A stretch of DNA of 64,000 nt from Loktanella sp. 5RATIMAR09 (lineage in GTDB: Bacteria > Pseudomonadota > Alphaproteobacteria > Rhodobacterales > Rhodobacteraceae): the NCBI RefSeq assembly GCF_001419985.1, contig NZ_LJAL01000005.1:124001-188000 (forward strand). Reading direction: 5' to 3'. Under the pieces are notes generated by a model. That model ran no database searches. It was not told the DNA's origin and saw only the letters and a list, made by a program, of their open reading frames with translations. The position numbers were made by a program, and so were the translations under genes. This document shows, piece by piece, positions 1-9,150 of the stretch; position 1 is the first letter of the stretch, and the number at the start of each line of letters is the position of its first letter.

Positions 1-151
1 GTGTCGCAAGAAGATGGGCGCGATAGGCCATTTGCGGACCATAGGACGTATCGACGCCCAGCCAGTCGTTCGCCGCACAGGGCATCGTTCCCGGCAGGCG
101 CGGGTCGCCTTGGTGGGCATCAGGCAAGCTCTGTTGCAAAATCGTTTTCAT
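1..151 (-). CDS. DUF3445 / heme-dependent oxidative N-demethylase-like protein, N-terminal part
   Basis: Only the first 50 residues are inside the window and the gene runs off the left edge. The peptide starts MKTILQQSLPDA and contains LPGTMPCAANDWLGVD followed by YGPQMAYRAHLLA. This pattern (LPG, a W-L-x-VD segment, then an M-x-x-R-x-x-LL segment) is typical of the start of DUF3445 proteins, which include the heme-dependent oxidative N-demethylase alpha subunit. The family call rests on this short stretch, so the substrate cannot be stated. The start ATG at 151 is the only good one. Confidence 0.55.
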   Translation of the reverse strand, partial: MKTILQQSLPDAHQGDPRLPGTMPCAANDWLGVDTSYGPQMAYRAHLLAT

Positions 152-277
152 GATAGCCTATAGTGGATCGGAACATGTGTTCCATGTATCTACTTCGCGT
201 CGGCCAAAACCACAAAGCGGTTGCAGGTGCACGGTGCCGGCTTGACAGGTTTTGATCCTAAAACAGGCCCTTTTTTG

Positions 278-679
278 ATGTTCCATATAGCAGTTGCCCC
301 CGTCCCGCTTTGGTTGTTTCTTTTAATAGGGCTTGTGGCTTGGCATACATTGGCCTTTGTGCGCCGTTGCGACTTTCCCATGGCAACGCCACTTTTTCTG
401 CTTGGTCTTGGGCAAGCTGGCGCGGCGGGTGCGGGCCTCTACTTCACTGCGGAACGCAGCATTTCCGCACAAGCATGTATGACCGGGATCATCGGGTCTC
501 AGGCCGCGATGATCATCGGACTGGCGATGCTGGGGACGTTCTTTGCGCTTCTGATCGGCACGCGTGAACGGCTTTTGGCTGTTCTGGCTGCAAACAAGGG
601 CTTCTTTGCCGCCCAGCTGTTGTTGCAAGTCGTGGCTATTCTGGTTCTGCTGCGCTCGGCGCTGCTGTGTACCGTCTAG
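278..679 (+). CDS. Small integral membrane protein, unknown function
   Basis: A 133-residue hydrophobic protein with about four predicted membrane segments, roughly residues 5-23, 35-52, 70-93 and 104-125. A charged RRCDF loop follows the first segment and GTRERL lies between the third and fourth. No family is recognised. The ATG at 278 begins directly at the first membrane segment and is preferred. A TTG at 221 would add 19 polar residues. The gene is transcribed divergently from the edge gene and convergently with the next one, whose stop lies 3 bases inside its end. Confidence 0.5.
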   Translation: MFHIAVAPVPLWLFLLIGLVAWHTLAFVRRCDFPMATPLFLLGLGQAGAAGAGLYFTAERSISAQACMTGIIGSQAAMIIGLAMLGTFFALLIGTRERLLAVLAANKGFFAAQLLLQVVAILVLLRSALLCTV

Positions 680-1005
680 ACCTTGTCGAAGAACGGGGTC
701 ATCTGGGCAACAATCACGCTGTTTTCTTCCAGCGCGCGGGCCATCAGGCCCTTCTCATCATCGGATATATCATGGCCTTCGGCCAACCGTTCGTCCAACG
801 TCCCATAACCGGACACATCCAGCGGCGCGAGGTCGGCCTGCTTGAGGATCGCCACGGTTTCGCGGACAGCTTCGGCCTCATCCACCCCGCTGGCATAGCA
901 CATCAGTGCCGCACCGGTGGCATCATCAGGAAGACCGTCACCCGCATTGCGCCCGACTTCGACAAGCAAGGTATAGACCTGCTGGCGGCTTTCTTTCTTG
1001 CTCAT
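676..1005 (-). CDS. Conserved hypothetical protein, 109 aa
   Basis: A soluble, acidic, mostly helical protein (starts MSKKESRQQVYTLLVE, ends PFFDKV) with no recognised domain. Its ATG overlaps the stop of the upstream membrane-protein gene by four bases (ATGA), so the two are translationally coupled and follow dapD. Nothing in the sequence gives a function. Confidence 0.6.
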   Translation of the reverse strand: MSKKESRQQVYTLLVEVGRNAGDGLPDDATGAALMCYASGVDEAEAVRETVAILKQADLAPLDVSGYGTLDERLAEGHDISDDEKGLMARALEENSVIVAQMTPFFDKV

Positions 1006-1283
1006 GTGTCGTCTTTCTCTTCATAGCGCGACCGGACCGCCCATACGGTCGAGAAAATAACCACGATCTGCAGCGGCATGTAGATCACGACGAAAAGAAC
1101 AATCATACGCCACACAAGCGACAGCTCCATCACCATCGTCGCCGAAACAACGGGCAGAAAGATCAGCGACAGCACAAGTCCTATGGCTGCTGTATCGGCA
1201 AGCACGGGCAACCACGCCTGCCGGAACGACGGGCGCACGCCCGCCGCTACACGCTTGCGCGCCAGATATCGGCTGATGATCAT
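1002..1283 (-). CDS. Small membrane protein downstream of dapD
   Basis: A 93-residue protein with a basic N-terminus (MIISRYLARKRVAAGVRPSF) and two membrane segments (about residues 28-48 and 58-82), then a short charged tail. The basic start suggests a cytoplasmic N-terminus. Its start codon immediately follows the dapD stop, so it is very probably in the dapD transcript. No family recognised. Confidence 0.6.
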   Translation of the reverse strand: MIISRYLARKRVAAGVRPSFRQAWLPVLADTAAIGLVLSLIFLPVVSATMVMELSLVWRMIVLFVVIYMPLQIVVIFSTVWAVRSRYEEKDDT

Positions 1284-2111
1284 TTAATCACGCAGCAGTT
1301 CGTTGATGCCGGTCTTGGAACGCGTCCGTTCATCCACCCGCTTGACGATCACCGCGCAGTACAGGCTGACGTTGTTCTTGGACGGCATGGAGCCTGCGAC
1401 GACGACCGAGTAGGGGGGCACTTCGCCATACATGACTTCACCGGTTTCGCGGTCCACGATCTTGGTTGACTGGCCGATGAACACACCCATGCCCAGAACC
1501 GATCCCTCGCGCACGATGCAGCCCTCAACGACTTCGGAGCGTGCCCCGATAAAGCAGTTGTCCTCGATGATGGTCGGGCCCGCCTGCATGGGTTCCAACA
1601 CGCCGCCAATGCCCACGCCGCCGGACAGGTGCACGTTCTTGCCAATCTGCGCGCATGAACCAACAGTCGCCCAGGTATCGACCATTGTCCCTTCGTCGAC
1701 ATAGGCGCCGAGGTTTACGAAGGATGGCATCAGCACAACACCGGGCGCGATAAATGCGGATTTGCGCACGACGCAGTTCGGGACCGCACGAAAACCGGCG
1801 GTCTTCCAGTCTTCGGGACCCCAGCCTTTGAATTTGCTGTCGACCTTATCCCACCAGCCGCCGCCTTGGGGGCCACCTGACTGGGGCTCCATATCCTTGA
1901 TGCGGAACCCCAACAGCACGGCTTTCTTCGCCCATTGGTTCACATGCCAGCTGCCATCGTCCTGACGTTCGGCCACACGCAGTTTGCCGCTGTCCAGCGC
2001 ATGCAGCGTATCCTCGATTGCCTCGCGGGTTTCACCGGTTGTGGCAGAGGTGATCGTATCGCGGGCATCCCACGCGGCTTCGATTGCAGTCTCAAGGGCA
2101 GCATTGGACAT
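1284..2111 (-). CDS. dapD: 2,3,4,5-tetrahydropyridine-2,6-dicarboxylate N-succinyltransferase
   Basis: Lysine/diaminopimelate pathway enzyme that succinylates tetrahydrodipicolinate, using succinyl-CoA, in the cytoplasm. The 275 residues match the usual family length. The N-terminal helical part ([18 protein letters not shown]) is followed by the left-handed beta-helix hexapeptide region ([20 protein letters not shown] onward, and [21 protein letters not shown]). The ATG at 2111 is chosen because GGAGAG lies just upstream; the frame is open to 2165 without a better start. It heads a minus-strand group with the two small genes below it and is divergent from the LOG-family gene. Confidence 0.96.
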   Translation of the reverse strand: MSNAALETAIEAAWDARDTITSATTGETREAIEDTLHALDSGKLRVAERQDDGSWHVNQWAKKAVLLGFRIKDMEPQSGGPQGGGWWDKVDSKFKGWGPEDWKTAGFRAVPNCVVRKSAFIAPGVVLMPSFVNLGAYVDEGTMVDTWATVGSCAQIGKNVHLSGGVGIGGVLEPMQAGPTIIEDNCFIGARSEVVEGCIVREGSVLGMGVFIGQSTKIVDRETGEVMYGEVPPYSVVVAGSMPSKNNVSLYCAVIVKRVDERTRSKTGINELLRD

Positions 2112-2239
2112 GGGGGCTCTCCGTAAAATGATTTCACAGGCTTCTAGCGGGGGTTGCGGGATCAATCAACGCTTCAAGCGACCTTGCAAACCGGGCGCAG
2201 TCAGGCAAGCTTGTGCATAACAGAGGCAGGATTGAACAT

Positions 2240-3088
2240 ATGAACCAAGAGACCCGGCGCCATCCGATGCGCGACAGCCATCAAGACCGTGAAGCGGCGA
2301 CCCATATTCCCGACACCCCGCAAACCCGTGCGCCCTCTTATGCGCTGGCCTTTGCCGACGATAGTTTCATGTGCCGAGAAGAGTTGCGGCCAGTGCGTTT
2401 GCAGTTGGAACTGCTCAAGCCCGAGCTGTTGATGGATGAGGCGAATATTGATTCCACCATCGTCCTTTTTGGAGGCGCGCGTATTCCCGAACCCGCCAAG
2501 AAAGACACGGCGCGCACGCAAACACTGGCCGATCTGTCGCAATATTATGATGAGGCGCGGCGCTTTTCGCGGATGATGACTGAGCGTTCCCTGAAATCGG
2601 GTGGCAGCGAAGATGTGATCGTCACAGGCGGCGGCCCCGGTGTGATGGAAGCAGGGAACCGTGGTGCGCAGGATGCGGGCGGGCGATCCATCGGGCTGAA
2701 TATCGTGCTGCCACATGAACAAGCCCCCAACGCCTATGTGACGCCCGAGCTGTGCTTTAACTTCCACTATTTCGCCATCCGCAAGATGCATTTCCTGATG
2801 CGCGCCTCTGCCATCTGCGTGTTTCCGGGGGGCTTTGGTACATTGGATGAGATGTTCGAGGCGCTGACGTTGATCCAGACCGGGCGGATGGAGCAGGTGC
2901 CGTTCCTGCTCTTTGGCGAAAGCTTTTGGAGAAAAATCATCAACTGGGATGCGCTGGCCGATGCGGGGACAATTTCGGCGGATGATCTAAAGCTGTTCCG
3001 TTTTGTTGAAACGGCTGAGGATGCCTTGGCCGCTTTGGAGAATTGGGACGGCAAAGGCGAAAAGCGCGGGGCGATCCCCGGCCGCTAA
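2240..3088 (+). CDS. LOG-family (TIGR00730-type) Rossmann-fold protein
   Basis: A 282-residue cytoplasmic protein carrying the family signatures: VTGGGPGVMEAGNRGA for nucleotide/phosphoribose binding and PGGFGTLDEMFE, which holds the conserved PGG-x-GT-x-x-E catalytic motif of LOG phosphoribohydrolases. Family members hydrolyse nucleoside monophosphates to base and ribose 5-phosphate. It is longer than the roughly 190-residue cytokinin-activating LOG enzymes, having about 90 extra N-terminal residues as in the larger bacterial subfamily, so the true substrate is open. The start at 2240 has AGGA eight bases upstream; an ATG at 2213 is the alternative. Confidence 0.85.
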   Translation: MNQETRRHPMRDSHQDREAATHIPDTPQTRAPSYALAFADDSFMCREELRPVRLQLELLKPELLMDEANIDSTIVLFGGARIPEPAKKDTARTQTLADLSQYYDEARRFSRMMTERSLKSGGSEDVIVTGGGPGVMEAGNRGAQDAGGRSIGLNIVLPHEQAPNAYVTPELCFNFHYFAIRKMHFLMRASAICVFPGGFGTLDEMFEALTLIQTGRMEQVPFLLFGESFWRKIINWDALADAGTISADDLKLFRFVETAEDALAALENWDGKGEKRGAIPGR

Positions 3089-3243
3089 CCCGCTCTGCGA
3101 GCTGTCTTCGCGCGGGTTCTGCGATATAAATCGCGCTTGATGGCCGCGCGCACGATGTGACCGATCAAGAGATCCCCGGCGTCCCCGATCTGGCGCAAAG
3201 CAGGCACCATCGTCGCTCTCAGATATGTGGTGACAGTCTCCAT
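3085..3243 (-). CDS. Possible small basic protein downstream of rlmN
   Basis: An open frame of 52 codons on the minus strand (begins METVTTYLRATMVPAL, ends in a very basic tail RRTRAKTARRAG), lying between rlmN and the end of the LOG-family gene. It reads in the same direction as rlmN. The amphipathic middle and basic tail look protein-like, but the ribosome site is weak and no family is recognised. It may be chance; an ATG at 3264 is also in frame. Confidence 0.3.
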   Translation of the reverse strand: METVTTYLRATMVPALRQIGDAGDLLIGHIVRAAIKRDLYRRTRAKTARRAG

Positions 3244-3277
3244 GCCCTCACCATGCTGCCACATGGTGAAAAGATGG

Positions 3278-4453
3278 TTAAAGTCCGGTCTCTTGCGCGA
3301 TCTGCGCCTTGGATTTGCGCGCGCGTTCGGTCGCCGACTTCAACTGGCCACAAGCGGCCATGATATCCTCGCCCCGTGGCGTGCGGATGGGTGAGGCATA
3401 GCCTGCCTTATAAATGATATCCGCAAACTTGCGGATCCGGTTGTTCGATGACCGTTTATACGGCGCGCCGGGCCATTCATTGAACGGAATCAGGTTGATC
3501 TTGGCCGGGATGCCCTTGATCAGGTTGATCAGGCGTTGCGCGTCTTCGTCACTGTCATTCACACCATCCAGCATCACATATTCAAAGGTGATACGCTCGG
3601 AGTTCGACACCTTGGGATAGTCTCGCAACGCGTCCAGCAATTCGGCAATCGGCCAGCGCTTGTTGATCGGAACCAGACGGTCCCGCACCTCGTCGGTCGT
3701 TGCATGGAACGAAATCGCAAGCTGGCATCCGATCTCCTGCGCGGTGCGCGCAATCTCGGGCACGACCCCTGAAGTCGATAGCGTGATGCGGCGGCGCGAC
3801 AGTGAAATCCCCTCGGGGTCCATCGCGATCTTCATCGCGTCGCGCACATTTTCAAAGTTATAAAGCGGCTCGCCCATGCCCATCAAAACGATGTTCGACA
3901 GCAGCCGCGTTTCATCCTTCGGCGCACCTTGTTCGGGCCATTCGCCCAGATCATCACGGGCGACCATGATTTGCCCGACAATTTCGGCGGTGGTCAGGTT
4001 GCGCACCAATTTCTGCGTGCCCGTGTGGCAGAATGAACAGGTCAGCGTACAGCCGACCTGGCTGGAAATACAAAGTGTCCCGCGGTCGGTTTCAGGGATG
4101 TAAACGACCTCCACCTCATGTCCGCCTGCGATCCGCACCAGATATTTGCGTGTGCCGTCATCCGACACCTGCCGCGTCACCACTTCGGGCAGCGCAATCA
4201 CGAAAGTGTCGGCCAGCATCGCGCGGTAGTCTTTGGCCAGATTGGTCATCAGTGCAAAATCACGCACGCCCCAATGATAGATCCACTGCCAAATCTGGCC
4301 GACCCGCATCTTGGCCTGTTTTTCCGGCGTGCCGGCCACAATCAACGCATCCCGTATCTGGTCGCGCGACAAACCGATCAGGTTGCGCGGTCCGTCAGGC
4401 AGCTTGCGCGGTATGGTCAGCACGTCCTGCGTAATGGGGGCCTTGGCGTCCAT
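3278..4453 (-). CDS. rlmN: Dual-specificity 23S rRNA A2503 / tRNA A37 C2-methyltransferase
   Basis: Radical-SAM enzyme that methylates C2 of adenosine 2503 in 23S rRNA and of A37 in some tRNAs. The radical-SAM cluster motif CTLTCSFC places the three ligating cysteines at residues 135, 139 and 142. The C-terminal DIMAACGQL holds the mechanistic cysteine that forms the methyl-Cys intermediate. Length 391 residues from the ATG at 4453 fits the family; the frame extends 26 codons further upstream, but that part is not family-like. It is followed on the same strand by a possible small ORF. Confidence 0.95.
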   Translation of the reverse strand: MDAKAPITQDVLTIPRKLPDGPRNLIGLSRDQIRDALIVAGTPEKQAKMRVGQIWQWIYHWGVRDFALMTNLAKDYRAMLADTFVIALPEVVTRQVSDDGTRKYLVRIAGGHEVEVVYIPETDRGTLCISSQVGCTLTCSFCHTGTQKLVRNLTTAEIVGQIMVARDDLGEWPEQGAPKDETRLLSNIVLMGMGEPLYNFENVRDAMKIAMDPEGISLSRRRITLSTSGVVPEIARTAQEIGCQLAISFHATTDEVRDRLVPINKRWPIAELLDALRDYPKVSNSERITFEYVMLDGVNDSDEDAQRLINLIKGIPAKINLIPFNEWPGAPYKRSSNNRIRKFADIIYKAGYASPIRTPRGEDIMAACGQLKSATERARKSKAQIAQETGL

Positions 4454-4493
4454 GGGATTACTCTCACTCAGGGGTTTGACGGGCATATAAGAG

Positions 4494-4522
4494 AAAAAGG
4501 CGGTCTCCACAAGGAAACCGCC
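4494..4522 (-). terminator. Rho-independent terminator of ialB
   Basis: Read on the minus strand, a perfect-length 10-bp stem (GGCGGTTTCC with GGAGACCGCC, one mismatch-type pair inside) and a 4-base loop are followed by a run of Ts. It lies between the ialB stop (4547) and the rlmN start (4453), so it should stop ialB transcription before rlmN. The stem arms are 4499-4508 and 4513-4522. Confidence 0.8.
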
Positions 4523-4546
4523 TTTACGCAAAATATTGTGAAACGC

Positions 4547-5077
4547 CTAGCCCGCGCAGCGGCTCGCGGCCTCTTCGACAGCAGCCGTAAAGCCCAAAAG
4601 GCTAAATGTATCCTGCGTTTGCGTGCCACGACCCGACCGCGCCGTGATCACCGCATTCGCCCCGCGTTTCATCGCCTCGACGAAACGGGCGTCATCGGCA
4701 GGGGTTGCCGGCCAGGCTGTTTCGCCTTGGGTGAACATCTGGAACGTCGTGTCGCCGATCTGCACGCTTGCGGTTGATTCGTCAGCAAACGGATAGCCGC
4801 CGGTAAACATGACCTGCCCGTTCACATTTTCGGAAGGGCGGTAGAAGACAATCAGCCGGATGTCGCCACGGCGCACGTCAACGGTATTGCCATCACGTGT
4901 GTTCAGCGTTTCCTTGGGGGCCGAGACCGCCCAGCATTCATTCGGATCGCTTTCCACAAAAACGCTCCAGTCGGTATTCGCTGAAACGCGGTTATCGCTT
5001 TCTTCTTGTGCGGTGGCGGTGCCCGCCGTCACCAAAGCCAGTGCTACGCCAATTGCGCGTGAAATATTCAAAATCAT
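4547..5077 (-). CDS. Invasion-associated locus B (IalB) family periplasmic protein
   Basis: A 176-residue exported protein: signal peptide MILNISRAIGVALALVTAGTATA followed by mature QEESDNRVSANTDWSVF. The mature part has the IalB-family pattern W-x-V-F-V... ECWAVS, then strand-rich segments including VRRGDIRLIVFYRPSENVNG and the C-terminal GFTAAVEEAASRC. The family is widespread in alphaproteobacteria and its biochemical role is unknown, despite the name from Bartonella. The start at 5077 has GGAGG upstream; the frame continues to 5134. The promoter must lie in the 199-bp divergent region shared with the asparaginase gene. Confidence 0.85.
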   Translation of the reverse strand: MILNISRAIGVALALVTAGTATAQEESDNRVSANTDWSVFVESDPNECWAVSAPKETLNTRDGNTVDVRRGDIRLIVFYRPSENVNGQVMFTGGYPFADESTASVQIGDTTFQMFTQGETAWPATPADDARFVEAMKRGANAVITARSGRGTQTQDTFSLLGFTAAVEEAASRCAG

Positions 5078-5276
5078 TCTGCAGCCTCCACGCTGTCCTT
5101 GCCTCTGGATGCCTCGCCCCTGCCTGCGGCGCATCTAACGGCACCTTTTCGACTGGCGAGACCTTGTTCAACTCGATACCACTACGCCTAGCAAAAAATT
5201 GCCTGCGGGGGAAAGCCCCGTTACAGGTGCGCTCTGCGCGATAAAAACGAATTATACAATTTAAAAGGGCAAGAAA

Positions 5277-6266
5277 ATGGCAAATCCTGTTGATCTGGTC
5301 GAAGTCTGGCGCGGAGATCTGCTTGAATGCGTCCATCAGGGTCACGCAGTTGTGTGTGACGACACCGGTCAGATTGTCGAAAGCTGGGGCGATCCGACGG
5401 CTATTATCTATCCGCGCTCGTCGTGCAAAATGATTCAGGCACTGCCGTTGGTGGCAAGCGGAGCTGCTGCAGATCTGACCGGACAGCAATTGGCGATTGC
5501 CTCGGCGTCGCATAATGCGGCTGCCATTCACACTGATCTGGTGGGCAGATGGCTCAAGGATCTTGAGATGACGGATGATGACTTTCGCTGTGGTCCGGCT
5601 TTGCCAATGGACGAAGCGGCCCGCAACGCATTGATCTGTTCGGGCACAGAACCGTGTCAAATCCATAACGAGTGTTCCGGCAAACATGCGGGGTTCCTGA
5701 CGCTGAAAAAACATCTCAAGGCTGGCCCGGATTACGAACTCATCGACCACCCCGTGCAAAAAGCTGTCAAATCAGCCTTTGAAGAGGTCACAGGCGAAAC
5801 CAGCCCGATGTATGGGATTGACGGGTGTTCCGCACCAAACCATGCCTGTTCCGTACATGGCCTTGCCCGCGCGATGGCGTTCTTTGCCAGTGCACAGGAC
5901 CGTTCCGATGTGCTGAGCACCGCCGCGGCGCGGCTGGCGCAAGCGATGGCGACGTTTCCGGAATTTGTTGCGGGCGAAACGCGCACCTGCACCGATCTGA
6001 TGCGGGCAATGAACCATAAGGTTGCGATCAAGACCGGCGCAGAAGGTGTGTTCATCGCGATCATCCCTGAAAAGCGATTGGGTGTCGCGGTCAAGATCAT
6101 GGATGGCTCACAGCGTGGGCGGGACTGCGCCATTGCGGCGATCCTTGTGCGGCTGGGCGTGCTTGACCCGAACCATCCCGCAGCCGTTGCGCGCCGGACA
6201 CCGGACATTCTCAACCGCAGGGGGCTGACAACGGGTTTTATCCGTCCGGCCTCATTGCTCGCGTAA
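5277..6266 (+). CDS. L-asparaginase II, Rhizobium etli AnsA type
   Basis: Hydrolyses L-asparagine to aspartate and ammonia. The 329-residue protein belongs to the thermolabile rhizobial class (PF06089), unrelated to the E. coli type II enzyme. Visible active-site features match that class: RSSCK with Ser48 and Lys51, NECSGKHAG with Cys133 and Lys136, and YGIDGCSAPN with Cys184, the Cys-Lys-Cys zinc site of the R. etli enzyme. No signal peptide is present, so it is cytoplasmic. It stands alone between ialB (divergent) and the exonuclease gene 43 bases downstream. Confidence 0.92.
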   Translation: MANPVDLVEVWRGDLLECVHQGHAVVCDDTGQIVESWGDPTAIIYPRSSCKMIQALPLVASGAAADLTGQQLAIASASHNAAAIHTDLVGRWLKDLEMTDDDFRCGPALPMDEAARNALICSGTEPCQIHNECSGKHAGFLTLKKHLKAGPDYELIDHPVQKAVKSAFEEVTGETSPMYGIDGCSAPNHACSVHGLARAMAFFASAQDRSDVLSTAAARLAQAMATFPEFVAGETRTCTDLMRAMNHKVAIKTGAEGVFIAIIPEKRLGVAVKIMDGSQRGRDCAIAAILVRLGVLDPNHPAAVARRTPDILNRRGLTTGFIRPASLLA

Positions 6267-6309
6267 GCTCTGCGCGCTCACCAGAAACACCGAACGGAAA
6301 GCAGTCCCC

Positions 6310-7098
6310 ATGCCCTTCACCCTTGCCACCTGGAACATCAACTCAGTGCGCCTGCGCGAAGACATCGTCGCCCGCCTGATGCGCGATGAGGCACCTGATG
6401 TGCTTTGTCTGCAAGAATGCAAAAGCCCTGTCGACAAGATCCCTTTGGAGCAGTTTCAGGCGCTGGGCTACACGCACATGGTTGCGCGCGGGCAAAAGGG
6501 CTATAATGGCGTGGCGATCTTTTCCAAGATCCCTATGGTCGAGGCAGGGGCGGAGGATTACGCAGGGCTCGGTCATGCGCGGCATATCGCGGGCAAACTG
6601 GAAAACGGCGTGACGATCCATAATCATTATGTGCCGGCAGGTGGTGATGTGGCGGACCGCACCGTGAACGAAAAATTCGGTCAGAAGCTCGATTATCTGA
6701 CTGATATGCGTGATGCCTATCATGTGCAGAAACCGGTAAGATCCATTCTTGTCGGCGATCTGAATATTGCACCGCGCGAAGATGATGTGTGGGATCACAA
6801 AAAACTGCTCAAAGTCGTAAGCCACACACCGATCGAAGTGGAGCACTTTGCCGATGTGATGGACGCAGGCGCATGGTCCGACGTGACACGCAACGATATC
6901 CCCGAAGGCCTGCTCTATAGCTGGTGGTCCTACCGCGCCAAGGATTGGGACGGGGCCGACAAGGGCCGCCGGCTTGATCACATCTGGGCGACCCCCGACA
7001 TCAAGAACGCGGCCCACAGCAGCCGCGTGCTGCGTGACGCGCGTGGTTGGGAAAAACCCAGCGACCACGCACCCGTATTTGCAACTTTCGATCTGTAG
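6310..7098 (+). CDS. xth: Exodeoxyribonuclease III / AP endonuclease
   Basis: A 262-residue member of the endonuclease/exonuclease/phosphatase family that cuts at abasic sites and degrades 3' ends during base-excision repair. Landmarks: LATWNINSVRLR at the start, DVLCLQECK with the metal-binding Glu, VGDLNIAPREDDVWD with the catalytic Asp-Asn pair, LDHIWATPD, and the terminal SDHAPVFATF Asp-His pair. All catalytic residues are present. GGAAAG lies upstream of the start. The next gene begins 9 bases after the stop. Confidence 0.93.
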   Translation: MPFTLATWNINSVRLREDIVARLMRDEAPDVLCLQECKSPVDKIPLEQFQALGYTHMVARGQKGYNGVAIFSKIPMVEAGAEDYAGLGHARHIAGKLENGVTIHNHYVPAGGDVADRTVNEKFGQKLDYLTDMRDAYHVQKPVRSILVGDLNIAPREDDVWDHKKLLKVVSHTPIEVEHFADVMDAGAWSDVTRNDIPEGLLYSWWSYRAKDWDGADKGRRLDHIWATPDIKNAAHSSRVLRDARGWEKPSDHAPVFATFDL

Positions 7099-7107
7099 AG
7101 GCCTGCC

Positions 7108-8133
7108 GTGACACTTCCGACATCCATGAAAGCACTTGTGCAATTGCATGATGGCTATGCGGGCACACAGACGGGGCCCAATATCAGTGACCTGTCCCCT
7201 TTCCTTGCGTGTCAGGACGTAGCCCTGCCGCAGCCCGCCGAAGGCCAAGCCCTGATCAAGGTGTTGCTTGCCGCTGTGAACCCCTCTGACATCCACTTTA
7301 TCAAAGGCGAATACGGCCAGCCACGTGTCAAAGGCTCCCCCGCAGGATTTGAAGCTGTGGGTGAGGTCGTGGCTGGCAATACGCCTCTGATTGGCAAGCG
7401 TGTCAGCTTTTTTGCCGGCGGGTCCGGGACGTGGGCAGAATATGCGCTGGCCGACGTCACCAGCCTCGTGCCTTGTCGCCCCGATCTGGCCGAAGTCGAT
7501 GCCGCATGCCAGTTGGTCAATCCGCTGACCGCGATTGCGATGTTCGATCTGGTCAAGGAAAGCCGCGCGGAAAGTTTTGTGTTGAACGCAGCAGGATCGC
7601 AGCTTGGTAAATATCTGATCACGCTGGCCAAGGATAATGGTGTGGCGCCAATCGCAGTCGTCCGTCGCGCTGAACAGGCGGCTGAACTACGCGACCTTGG
7701 CGCCCATTGCGTGATTGTGTCTACCAGAACGGACGCGCTTGATCAGGCCAAAACGGCCTTTCGCGCGCTGCCGCCCGCGATCTTGCTGGACGCTGTTGGT
7801 GACCAGTTCACGGCTGATCTGTTCTTTGCCATGCCCAAACACAGCACATGGGTGAATTATGGCAAACTGTCTGGCGAAGCCCCGTGCCTGACGGAACTGG
7901 GCCAGCTGATCTTTATGAACAAGAAGATCGCAGGGTTCTGGCTGACCCGCTGGATCAAGCAGGTGGGTGCGGACCGTGTGCGTGCGGGCTTTGTCGAGAT
8001 CCAGGAACGCTTTGTCAGCAGCGCATGGAAAACCGATGTGGCGGGGATCGTTCCGCTGTCCGCAGCGATGACACGGTTGCCCGAAGTGCTGGCGGTGCCT
8101 GACGGCAAGGCCTTTATTGATCCGCGGCGCTGA
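7108..8133 (+). CDS. Zinc-independent MDR (quinone reductase / enoyl reductase-like) oxidoreductase
   Basis: A 341-residue medium-chain dehydrogenase/reductase. The N-terminal GroES-like domain includes VLLAAVNPSDIHFIKGEYG and PAGFEAVGEVV. The Rossmann half has VLNAAGSQLGKYLITLAK, where AAGSQLG stands in for the usual AAGGVG-type NAD(P) loop. The structural-zinc cysteines are absent, pointing to the quinone-reductase or trans-2-enoyl-CoA-reductase-like side of the family; the substrate is not evident. The start is GTG at 7108 with AGAGG just upstream; the next in-frame ATG (7126) has no ribosome site. Confidence 0.8.
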   Translation: MTLPTSMKALVQLHDGYAGTQTGPNISDLSPFLACQDVALPQPAEGQALIKVLLAAVNPSDIHFIKGEYGQPRVKGSPAGFEAVGEVVAGNTPLIGKRVSFFAGGSGTWAEYALADVTSLVPCRPDLAEVDAACQLVNPLTAIAMFDLVKESRAESFVLNAAGSQLGKYLITLAKDNGVAPIAVVRRAEQAAELRDLGAHCVIVSTRTDALDQAKTAFRALPPAILLDAVGDQFTADLFFAMPKHSTWVNYGKLSGEAPCLTELGQLIFMNKKIAGFWLTRWIKQVGADRVRAGFVEIQERFVSSAWKTDVAGIVPLSAAMTRLPEVLAVPDGKAFIDPRR

Positions 8134-8323
8134 TGGAGCTTGCATCTGCGCCGTAAATCCGCGACACGCGCGCTTTCGGTTCAGAAATGTTGAAAAACTG
8201 CCGAACCGTTGCTATTTCTAGATCATGCCCTGCGTCGGGGCCATGACGACGTGCTTTAAGGAGGACAATGATCTGTCTCTTTCTACAGCGGCTGATACAT
8301 CAGCCAAAACCGGAGCCGCAGCA

Positions 8324-8680
8324 ATGACGGCCCTGCAAAATGCGACCAGCGAAACGCTTTTGGCGGCTGTTCTCAAATCCCTCGATGACGATAAAGGCGA
8401 AGACATCGTGCAGATCAATCTGCGCGGCAAGTCCGAGATTGGCGATTATATGGTGATCGCATCGGGCCGCTCGACGCGCCAAGTGACTGCGATGGCCGAA
8501 AAGCTCGCGGATCGTCTGAAGCAGGAATTCGGGATCATCTCCAAGACCGAAGGCAAAGACACCGGCGATTGGGTGCTGATCGACACAGGCGATATCATCG
8601 TGCATATCTTCCGTCCGGAAGTGCGCGAGTTCTATCAGCTTGAAAAGATGTGGCAGCCGGGGACGGCGACCGCCGTCTGA
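8324..8680 (+). CDS. rsfS: Ribosome silencing factor RsfS
   Basis: Binds ribosomal protein uL14 and blocks subunit joining under starvation. The core ILKSLDDDK-type start (here VLKSLDDDKGEDIVQINLRGKS), GDYMVIASGRSTRQV and DWVLIDTGDIIVHIFRPEVREFY are canonical. The start is uncertain. The ATG at 8324 has GGAG eight bases upstream and gives 118 residues. In-frame starts further up are ATG 8243 and a CTG at 8273, which sits 8 bases after a perfect AAGGAGG. The stop overlaps the rlmH ATG (TGATG), the usual rsfS-rlmH pairing. Confidence 0.9.
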   Translation: MTALQNATSETLLAAVLKSLDDDKGEDIVQINLRGKSEIGDYMVIASGRSTRQVTAMAEKLADRLKQEFGIISKTEGKDTGDWVLIDTGDIIVHIFRPEVREFYQLEKMWQPGTATAV

Positions 8681-9150
8681 TGCGGGTCCAGATATGTGCT
8701 GTGGGCCGTTTGCGCAAAGGGCCCGAGCGCGACCTTTATGATGACTACCTCGGCCGGTTCGACCGGACGGGGCGGGCGCTGGCCCTTGGGCCTGCGCAAT
8801 TGATCGAAGTCGAGGACAAAAAGGGCGGCGGCATGGCCGGCGAAGCCGCTTTGCTGGAACGTGCGGTGCCTGATGGCGCTTTGATCTGTACTTTGGATGA
8901 ACGCGGCAAGCTCATGGGCTCGCCGGACTTTGCAGCCCTTCTCGCCACCTGGCGCGACCAGGGGCGACAGGACGTCAGCTTTGTCATTGGTGGTGCCGAC
9001 GGGATTGATCCTGCTTTGCGTGACCGAGCCGATGCATCGTTGAGTTTTGGCAAAATGGTCTGGCCCCATATGTTGGTCCGTGTGATGCTGGCCGAACAGC
9101 TTTACCGTGCTGCCTCCATTCTGGCGGGCGGCCCTTATCATCGGGTTTAG
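8680..9150 (+). CDS. rlmH: 23S rRNA pseudouridine-1915 N3-methyltransferase
   Basis: SPOUT-fold methyltransferase acting on pseudouridine 1915 in helix 69 of 70S ribosomes. The 156-residue protein has the family N-terminus (MRVQICAVGRLRKGPER), LDERGK-x-MGSPDFA, the SAM-knot segment VSFVIGGADGIDP, and LSFGKMVWPHMLVRVMLAEQLYRA at the C-terminus. The start at 8680 shares its A with the rsfS stop codon, so the two are translationally coupled. A dispersed palindromic repeat begins at the last base of its stop codon. Confidence 0.96.
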   Translation: MRVQICAVGRLRKGPERDLYDDYLGRFDRTGRALALGPAQLIEVEDKKGGGMAGEAALLERAVPDGALICTLDERGKLMGSPDFAALLATWRDQGRQDVSFVIGGADGIDPALRDRADASLSFGKMVWPHMLVRVMLAEQLYRAASILAGGPYHRV

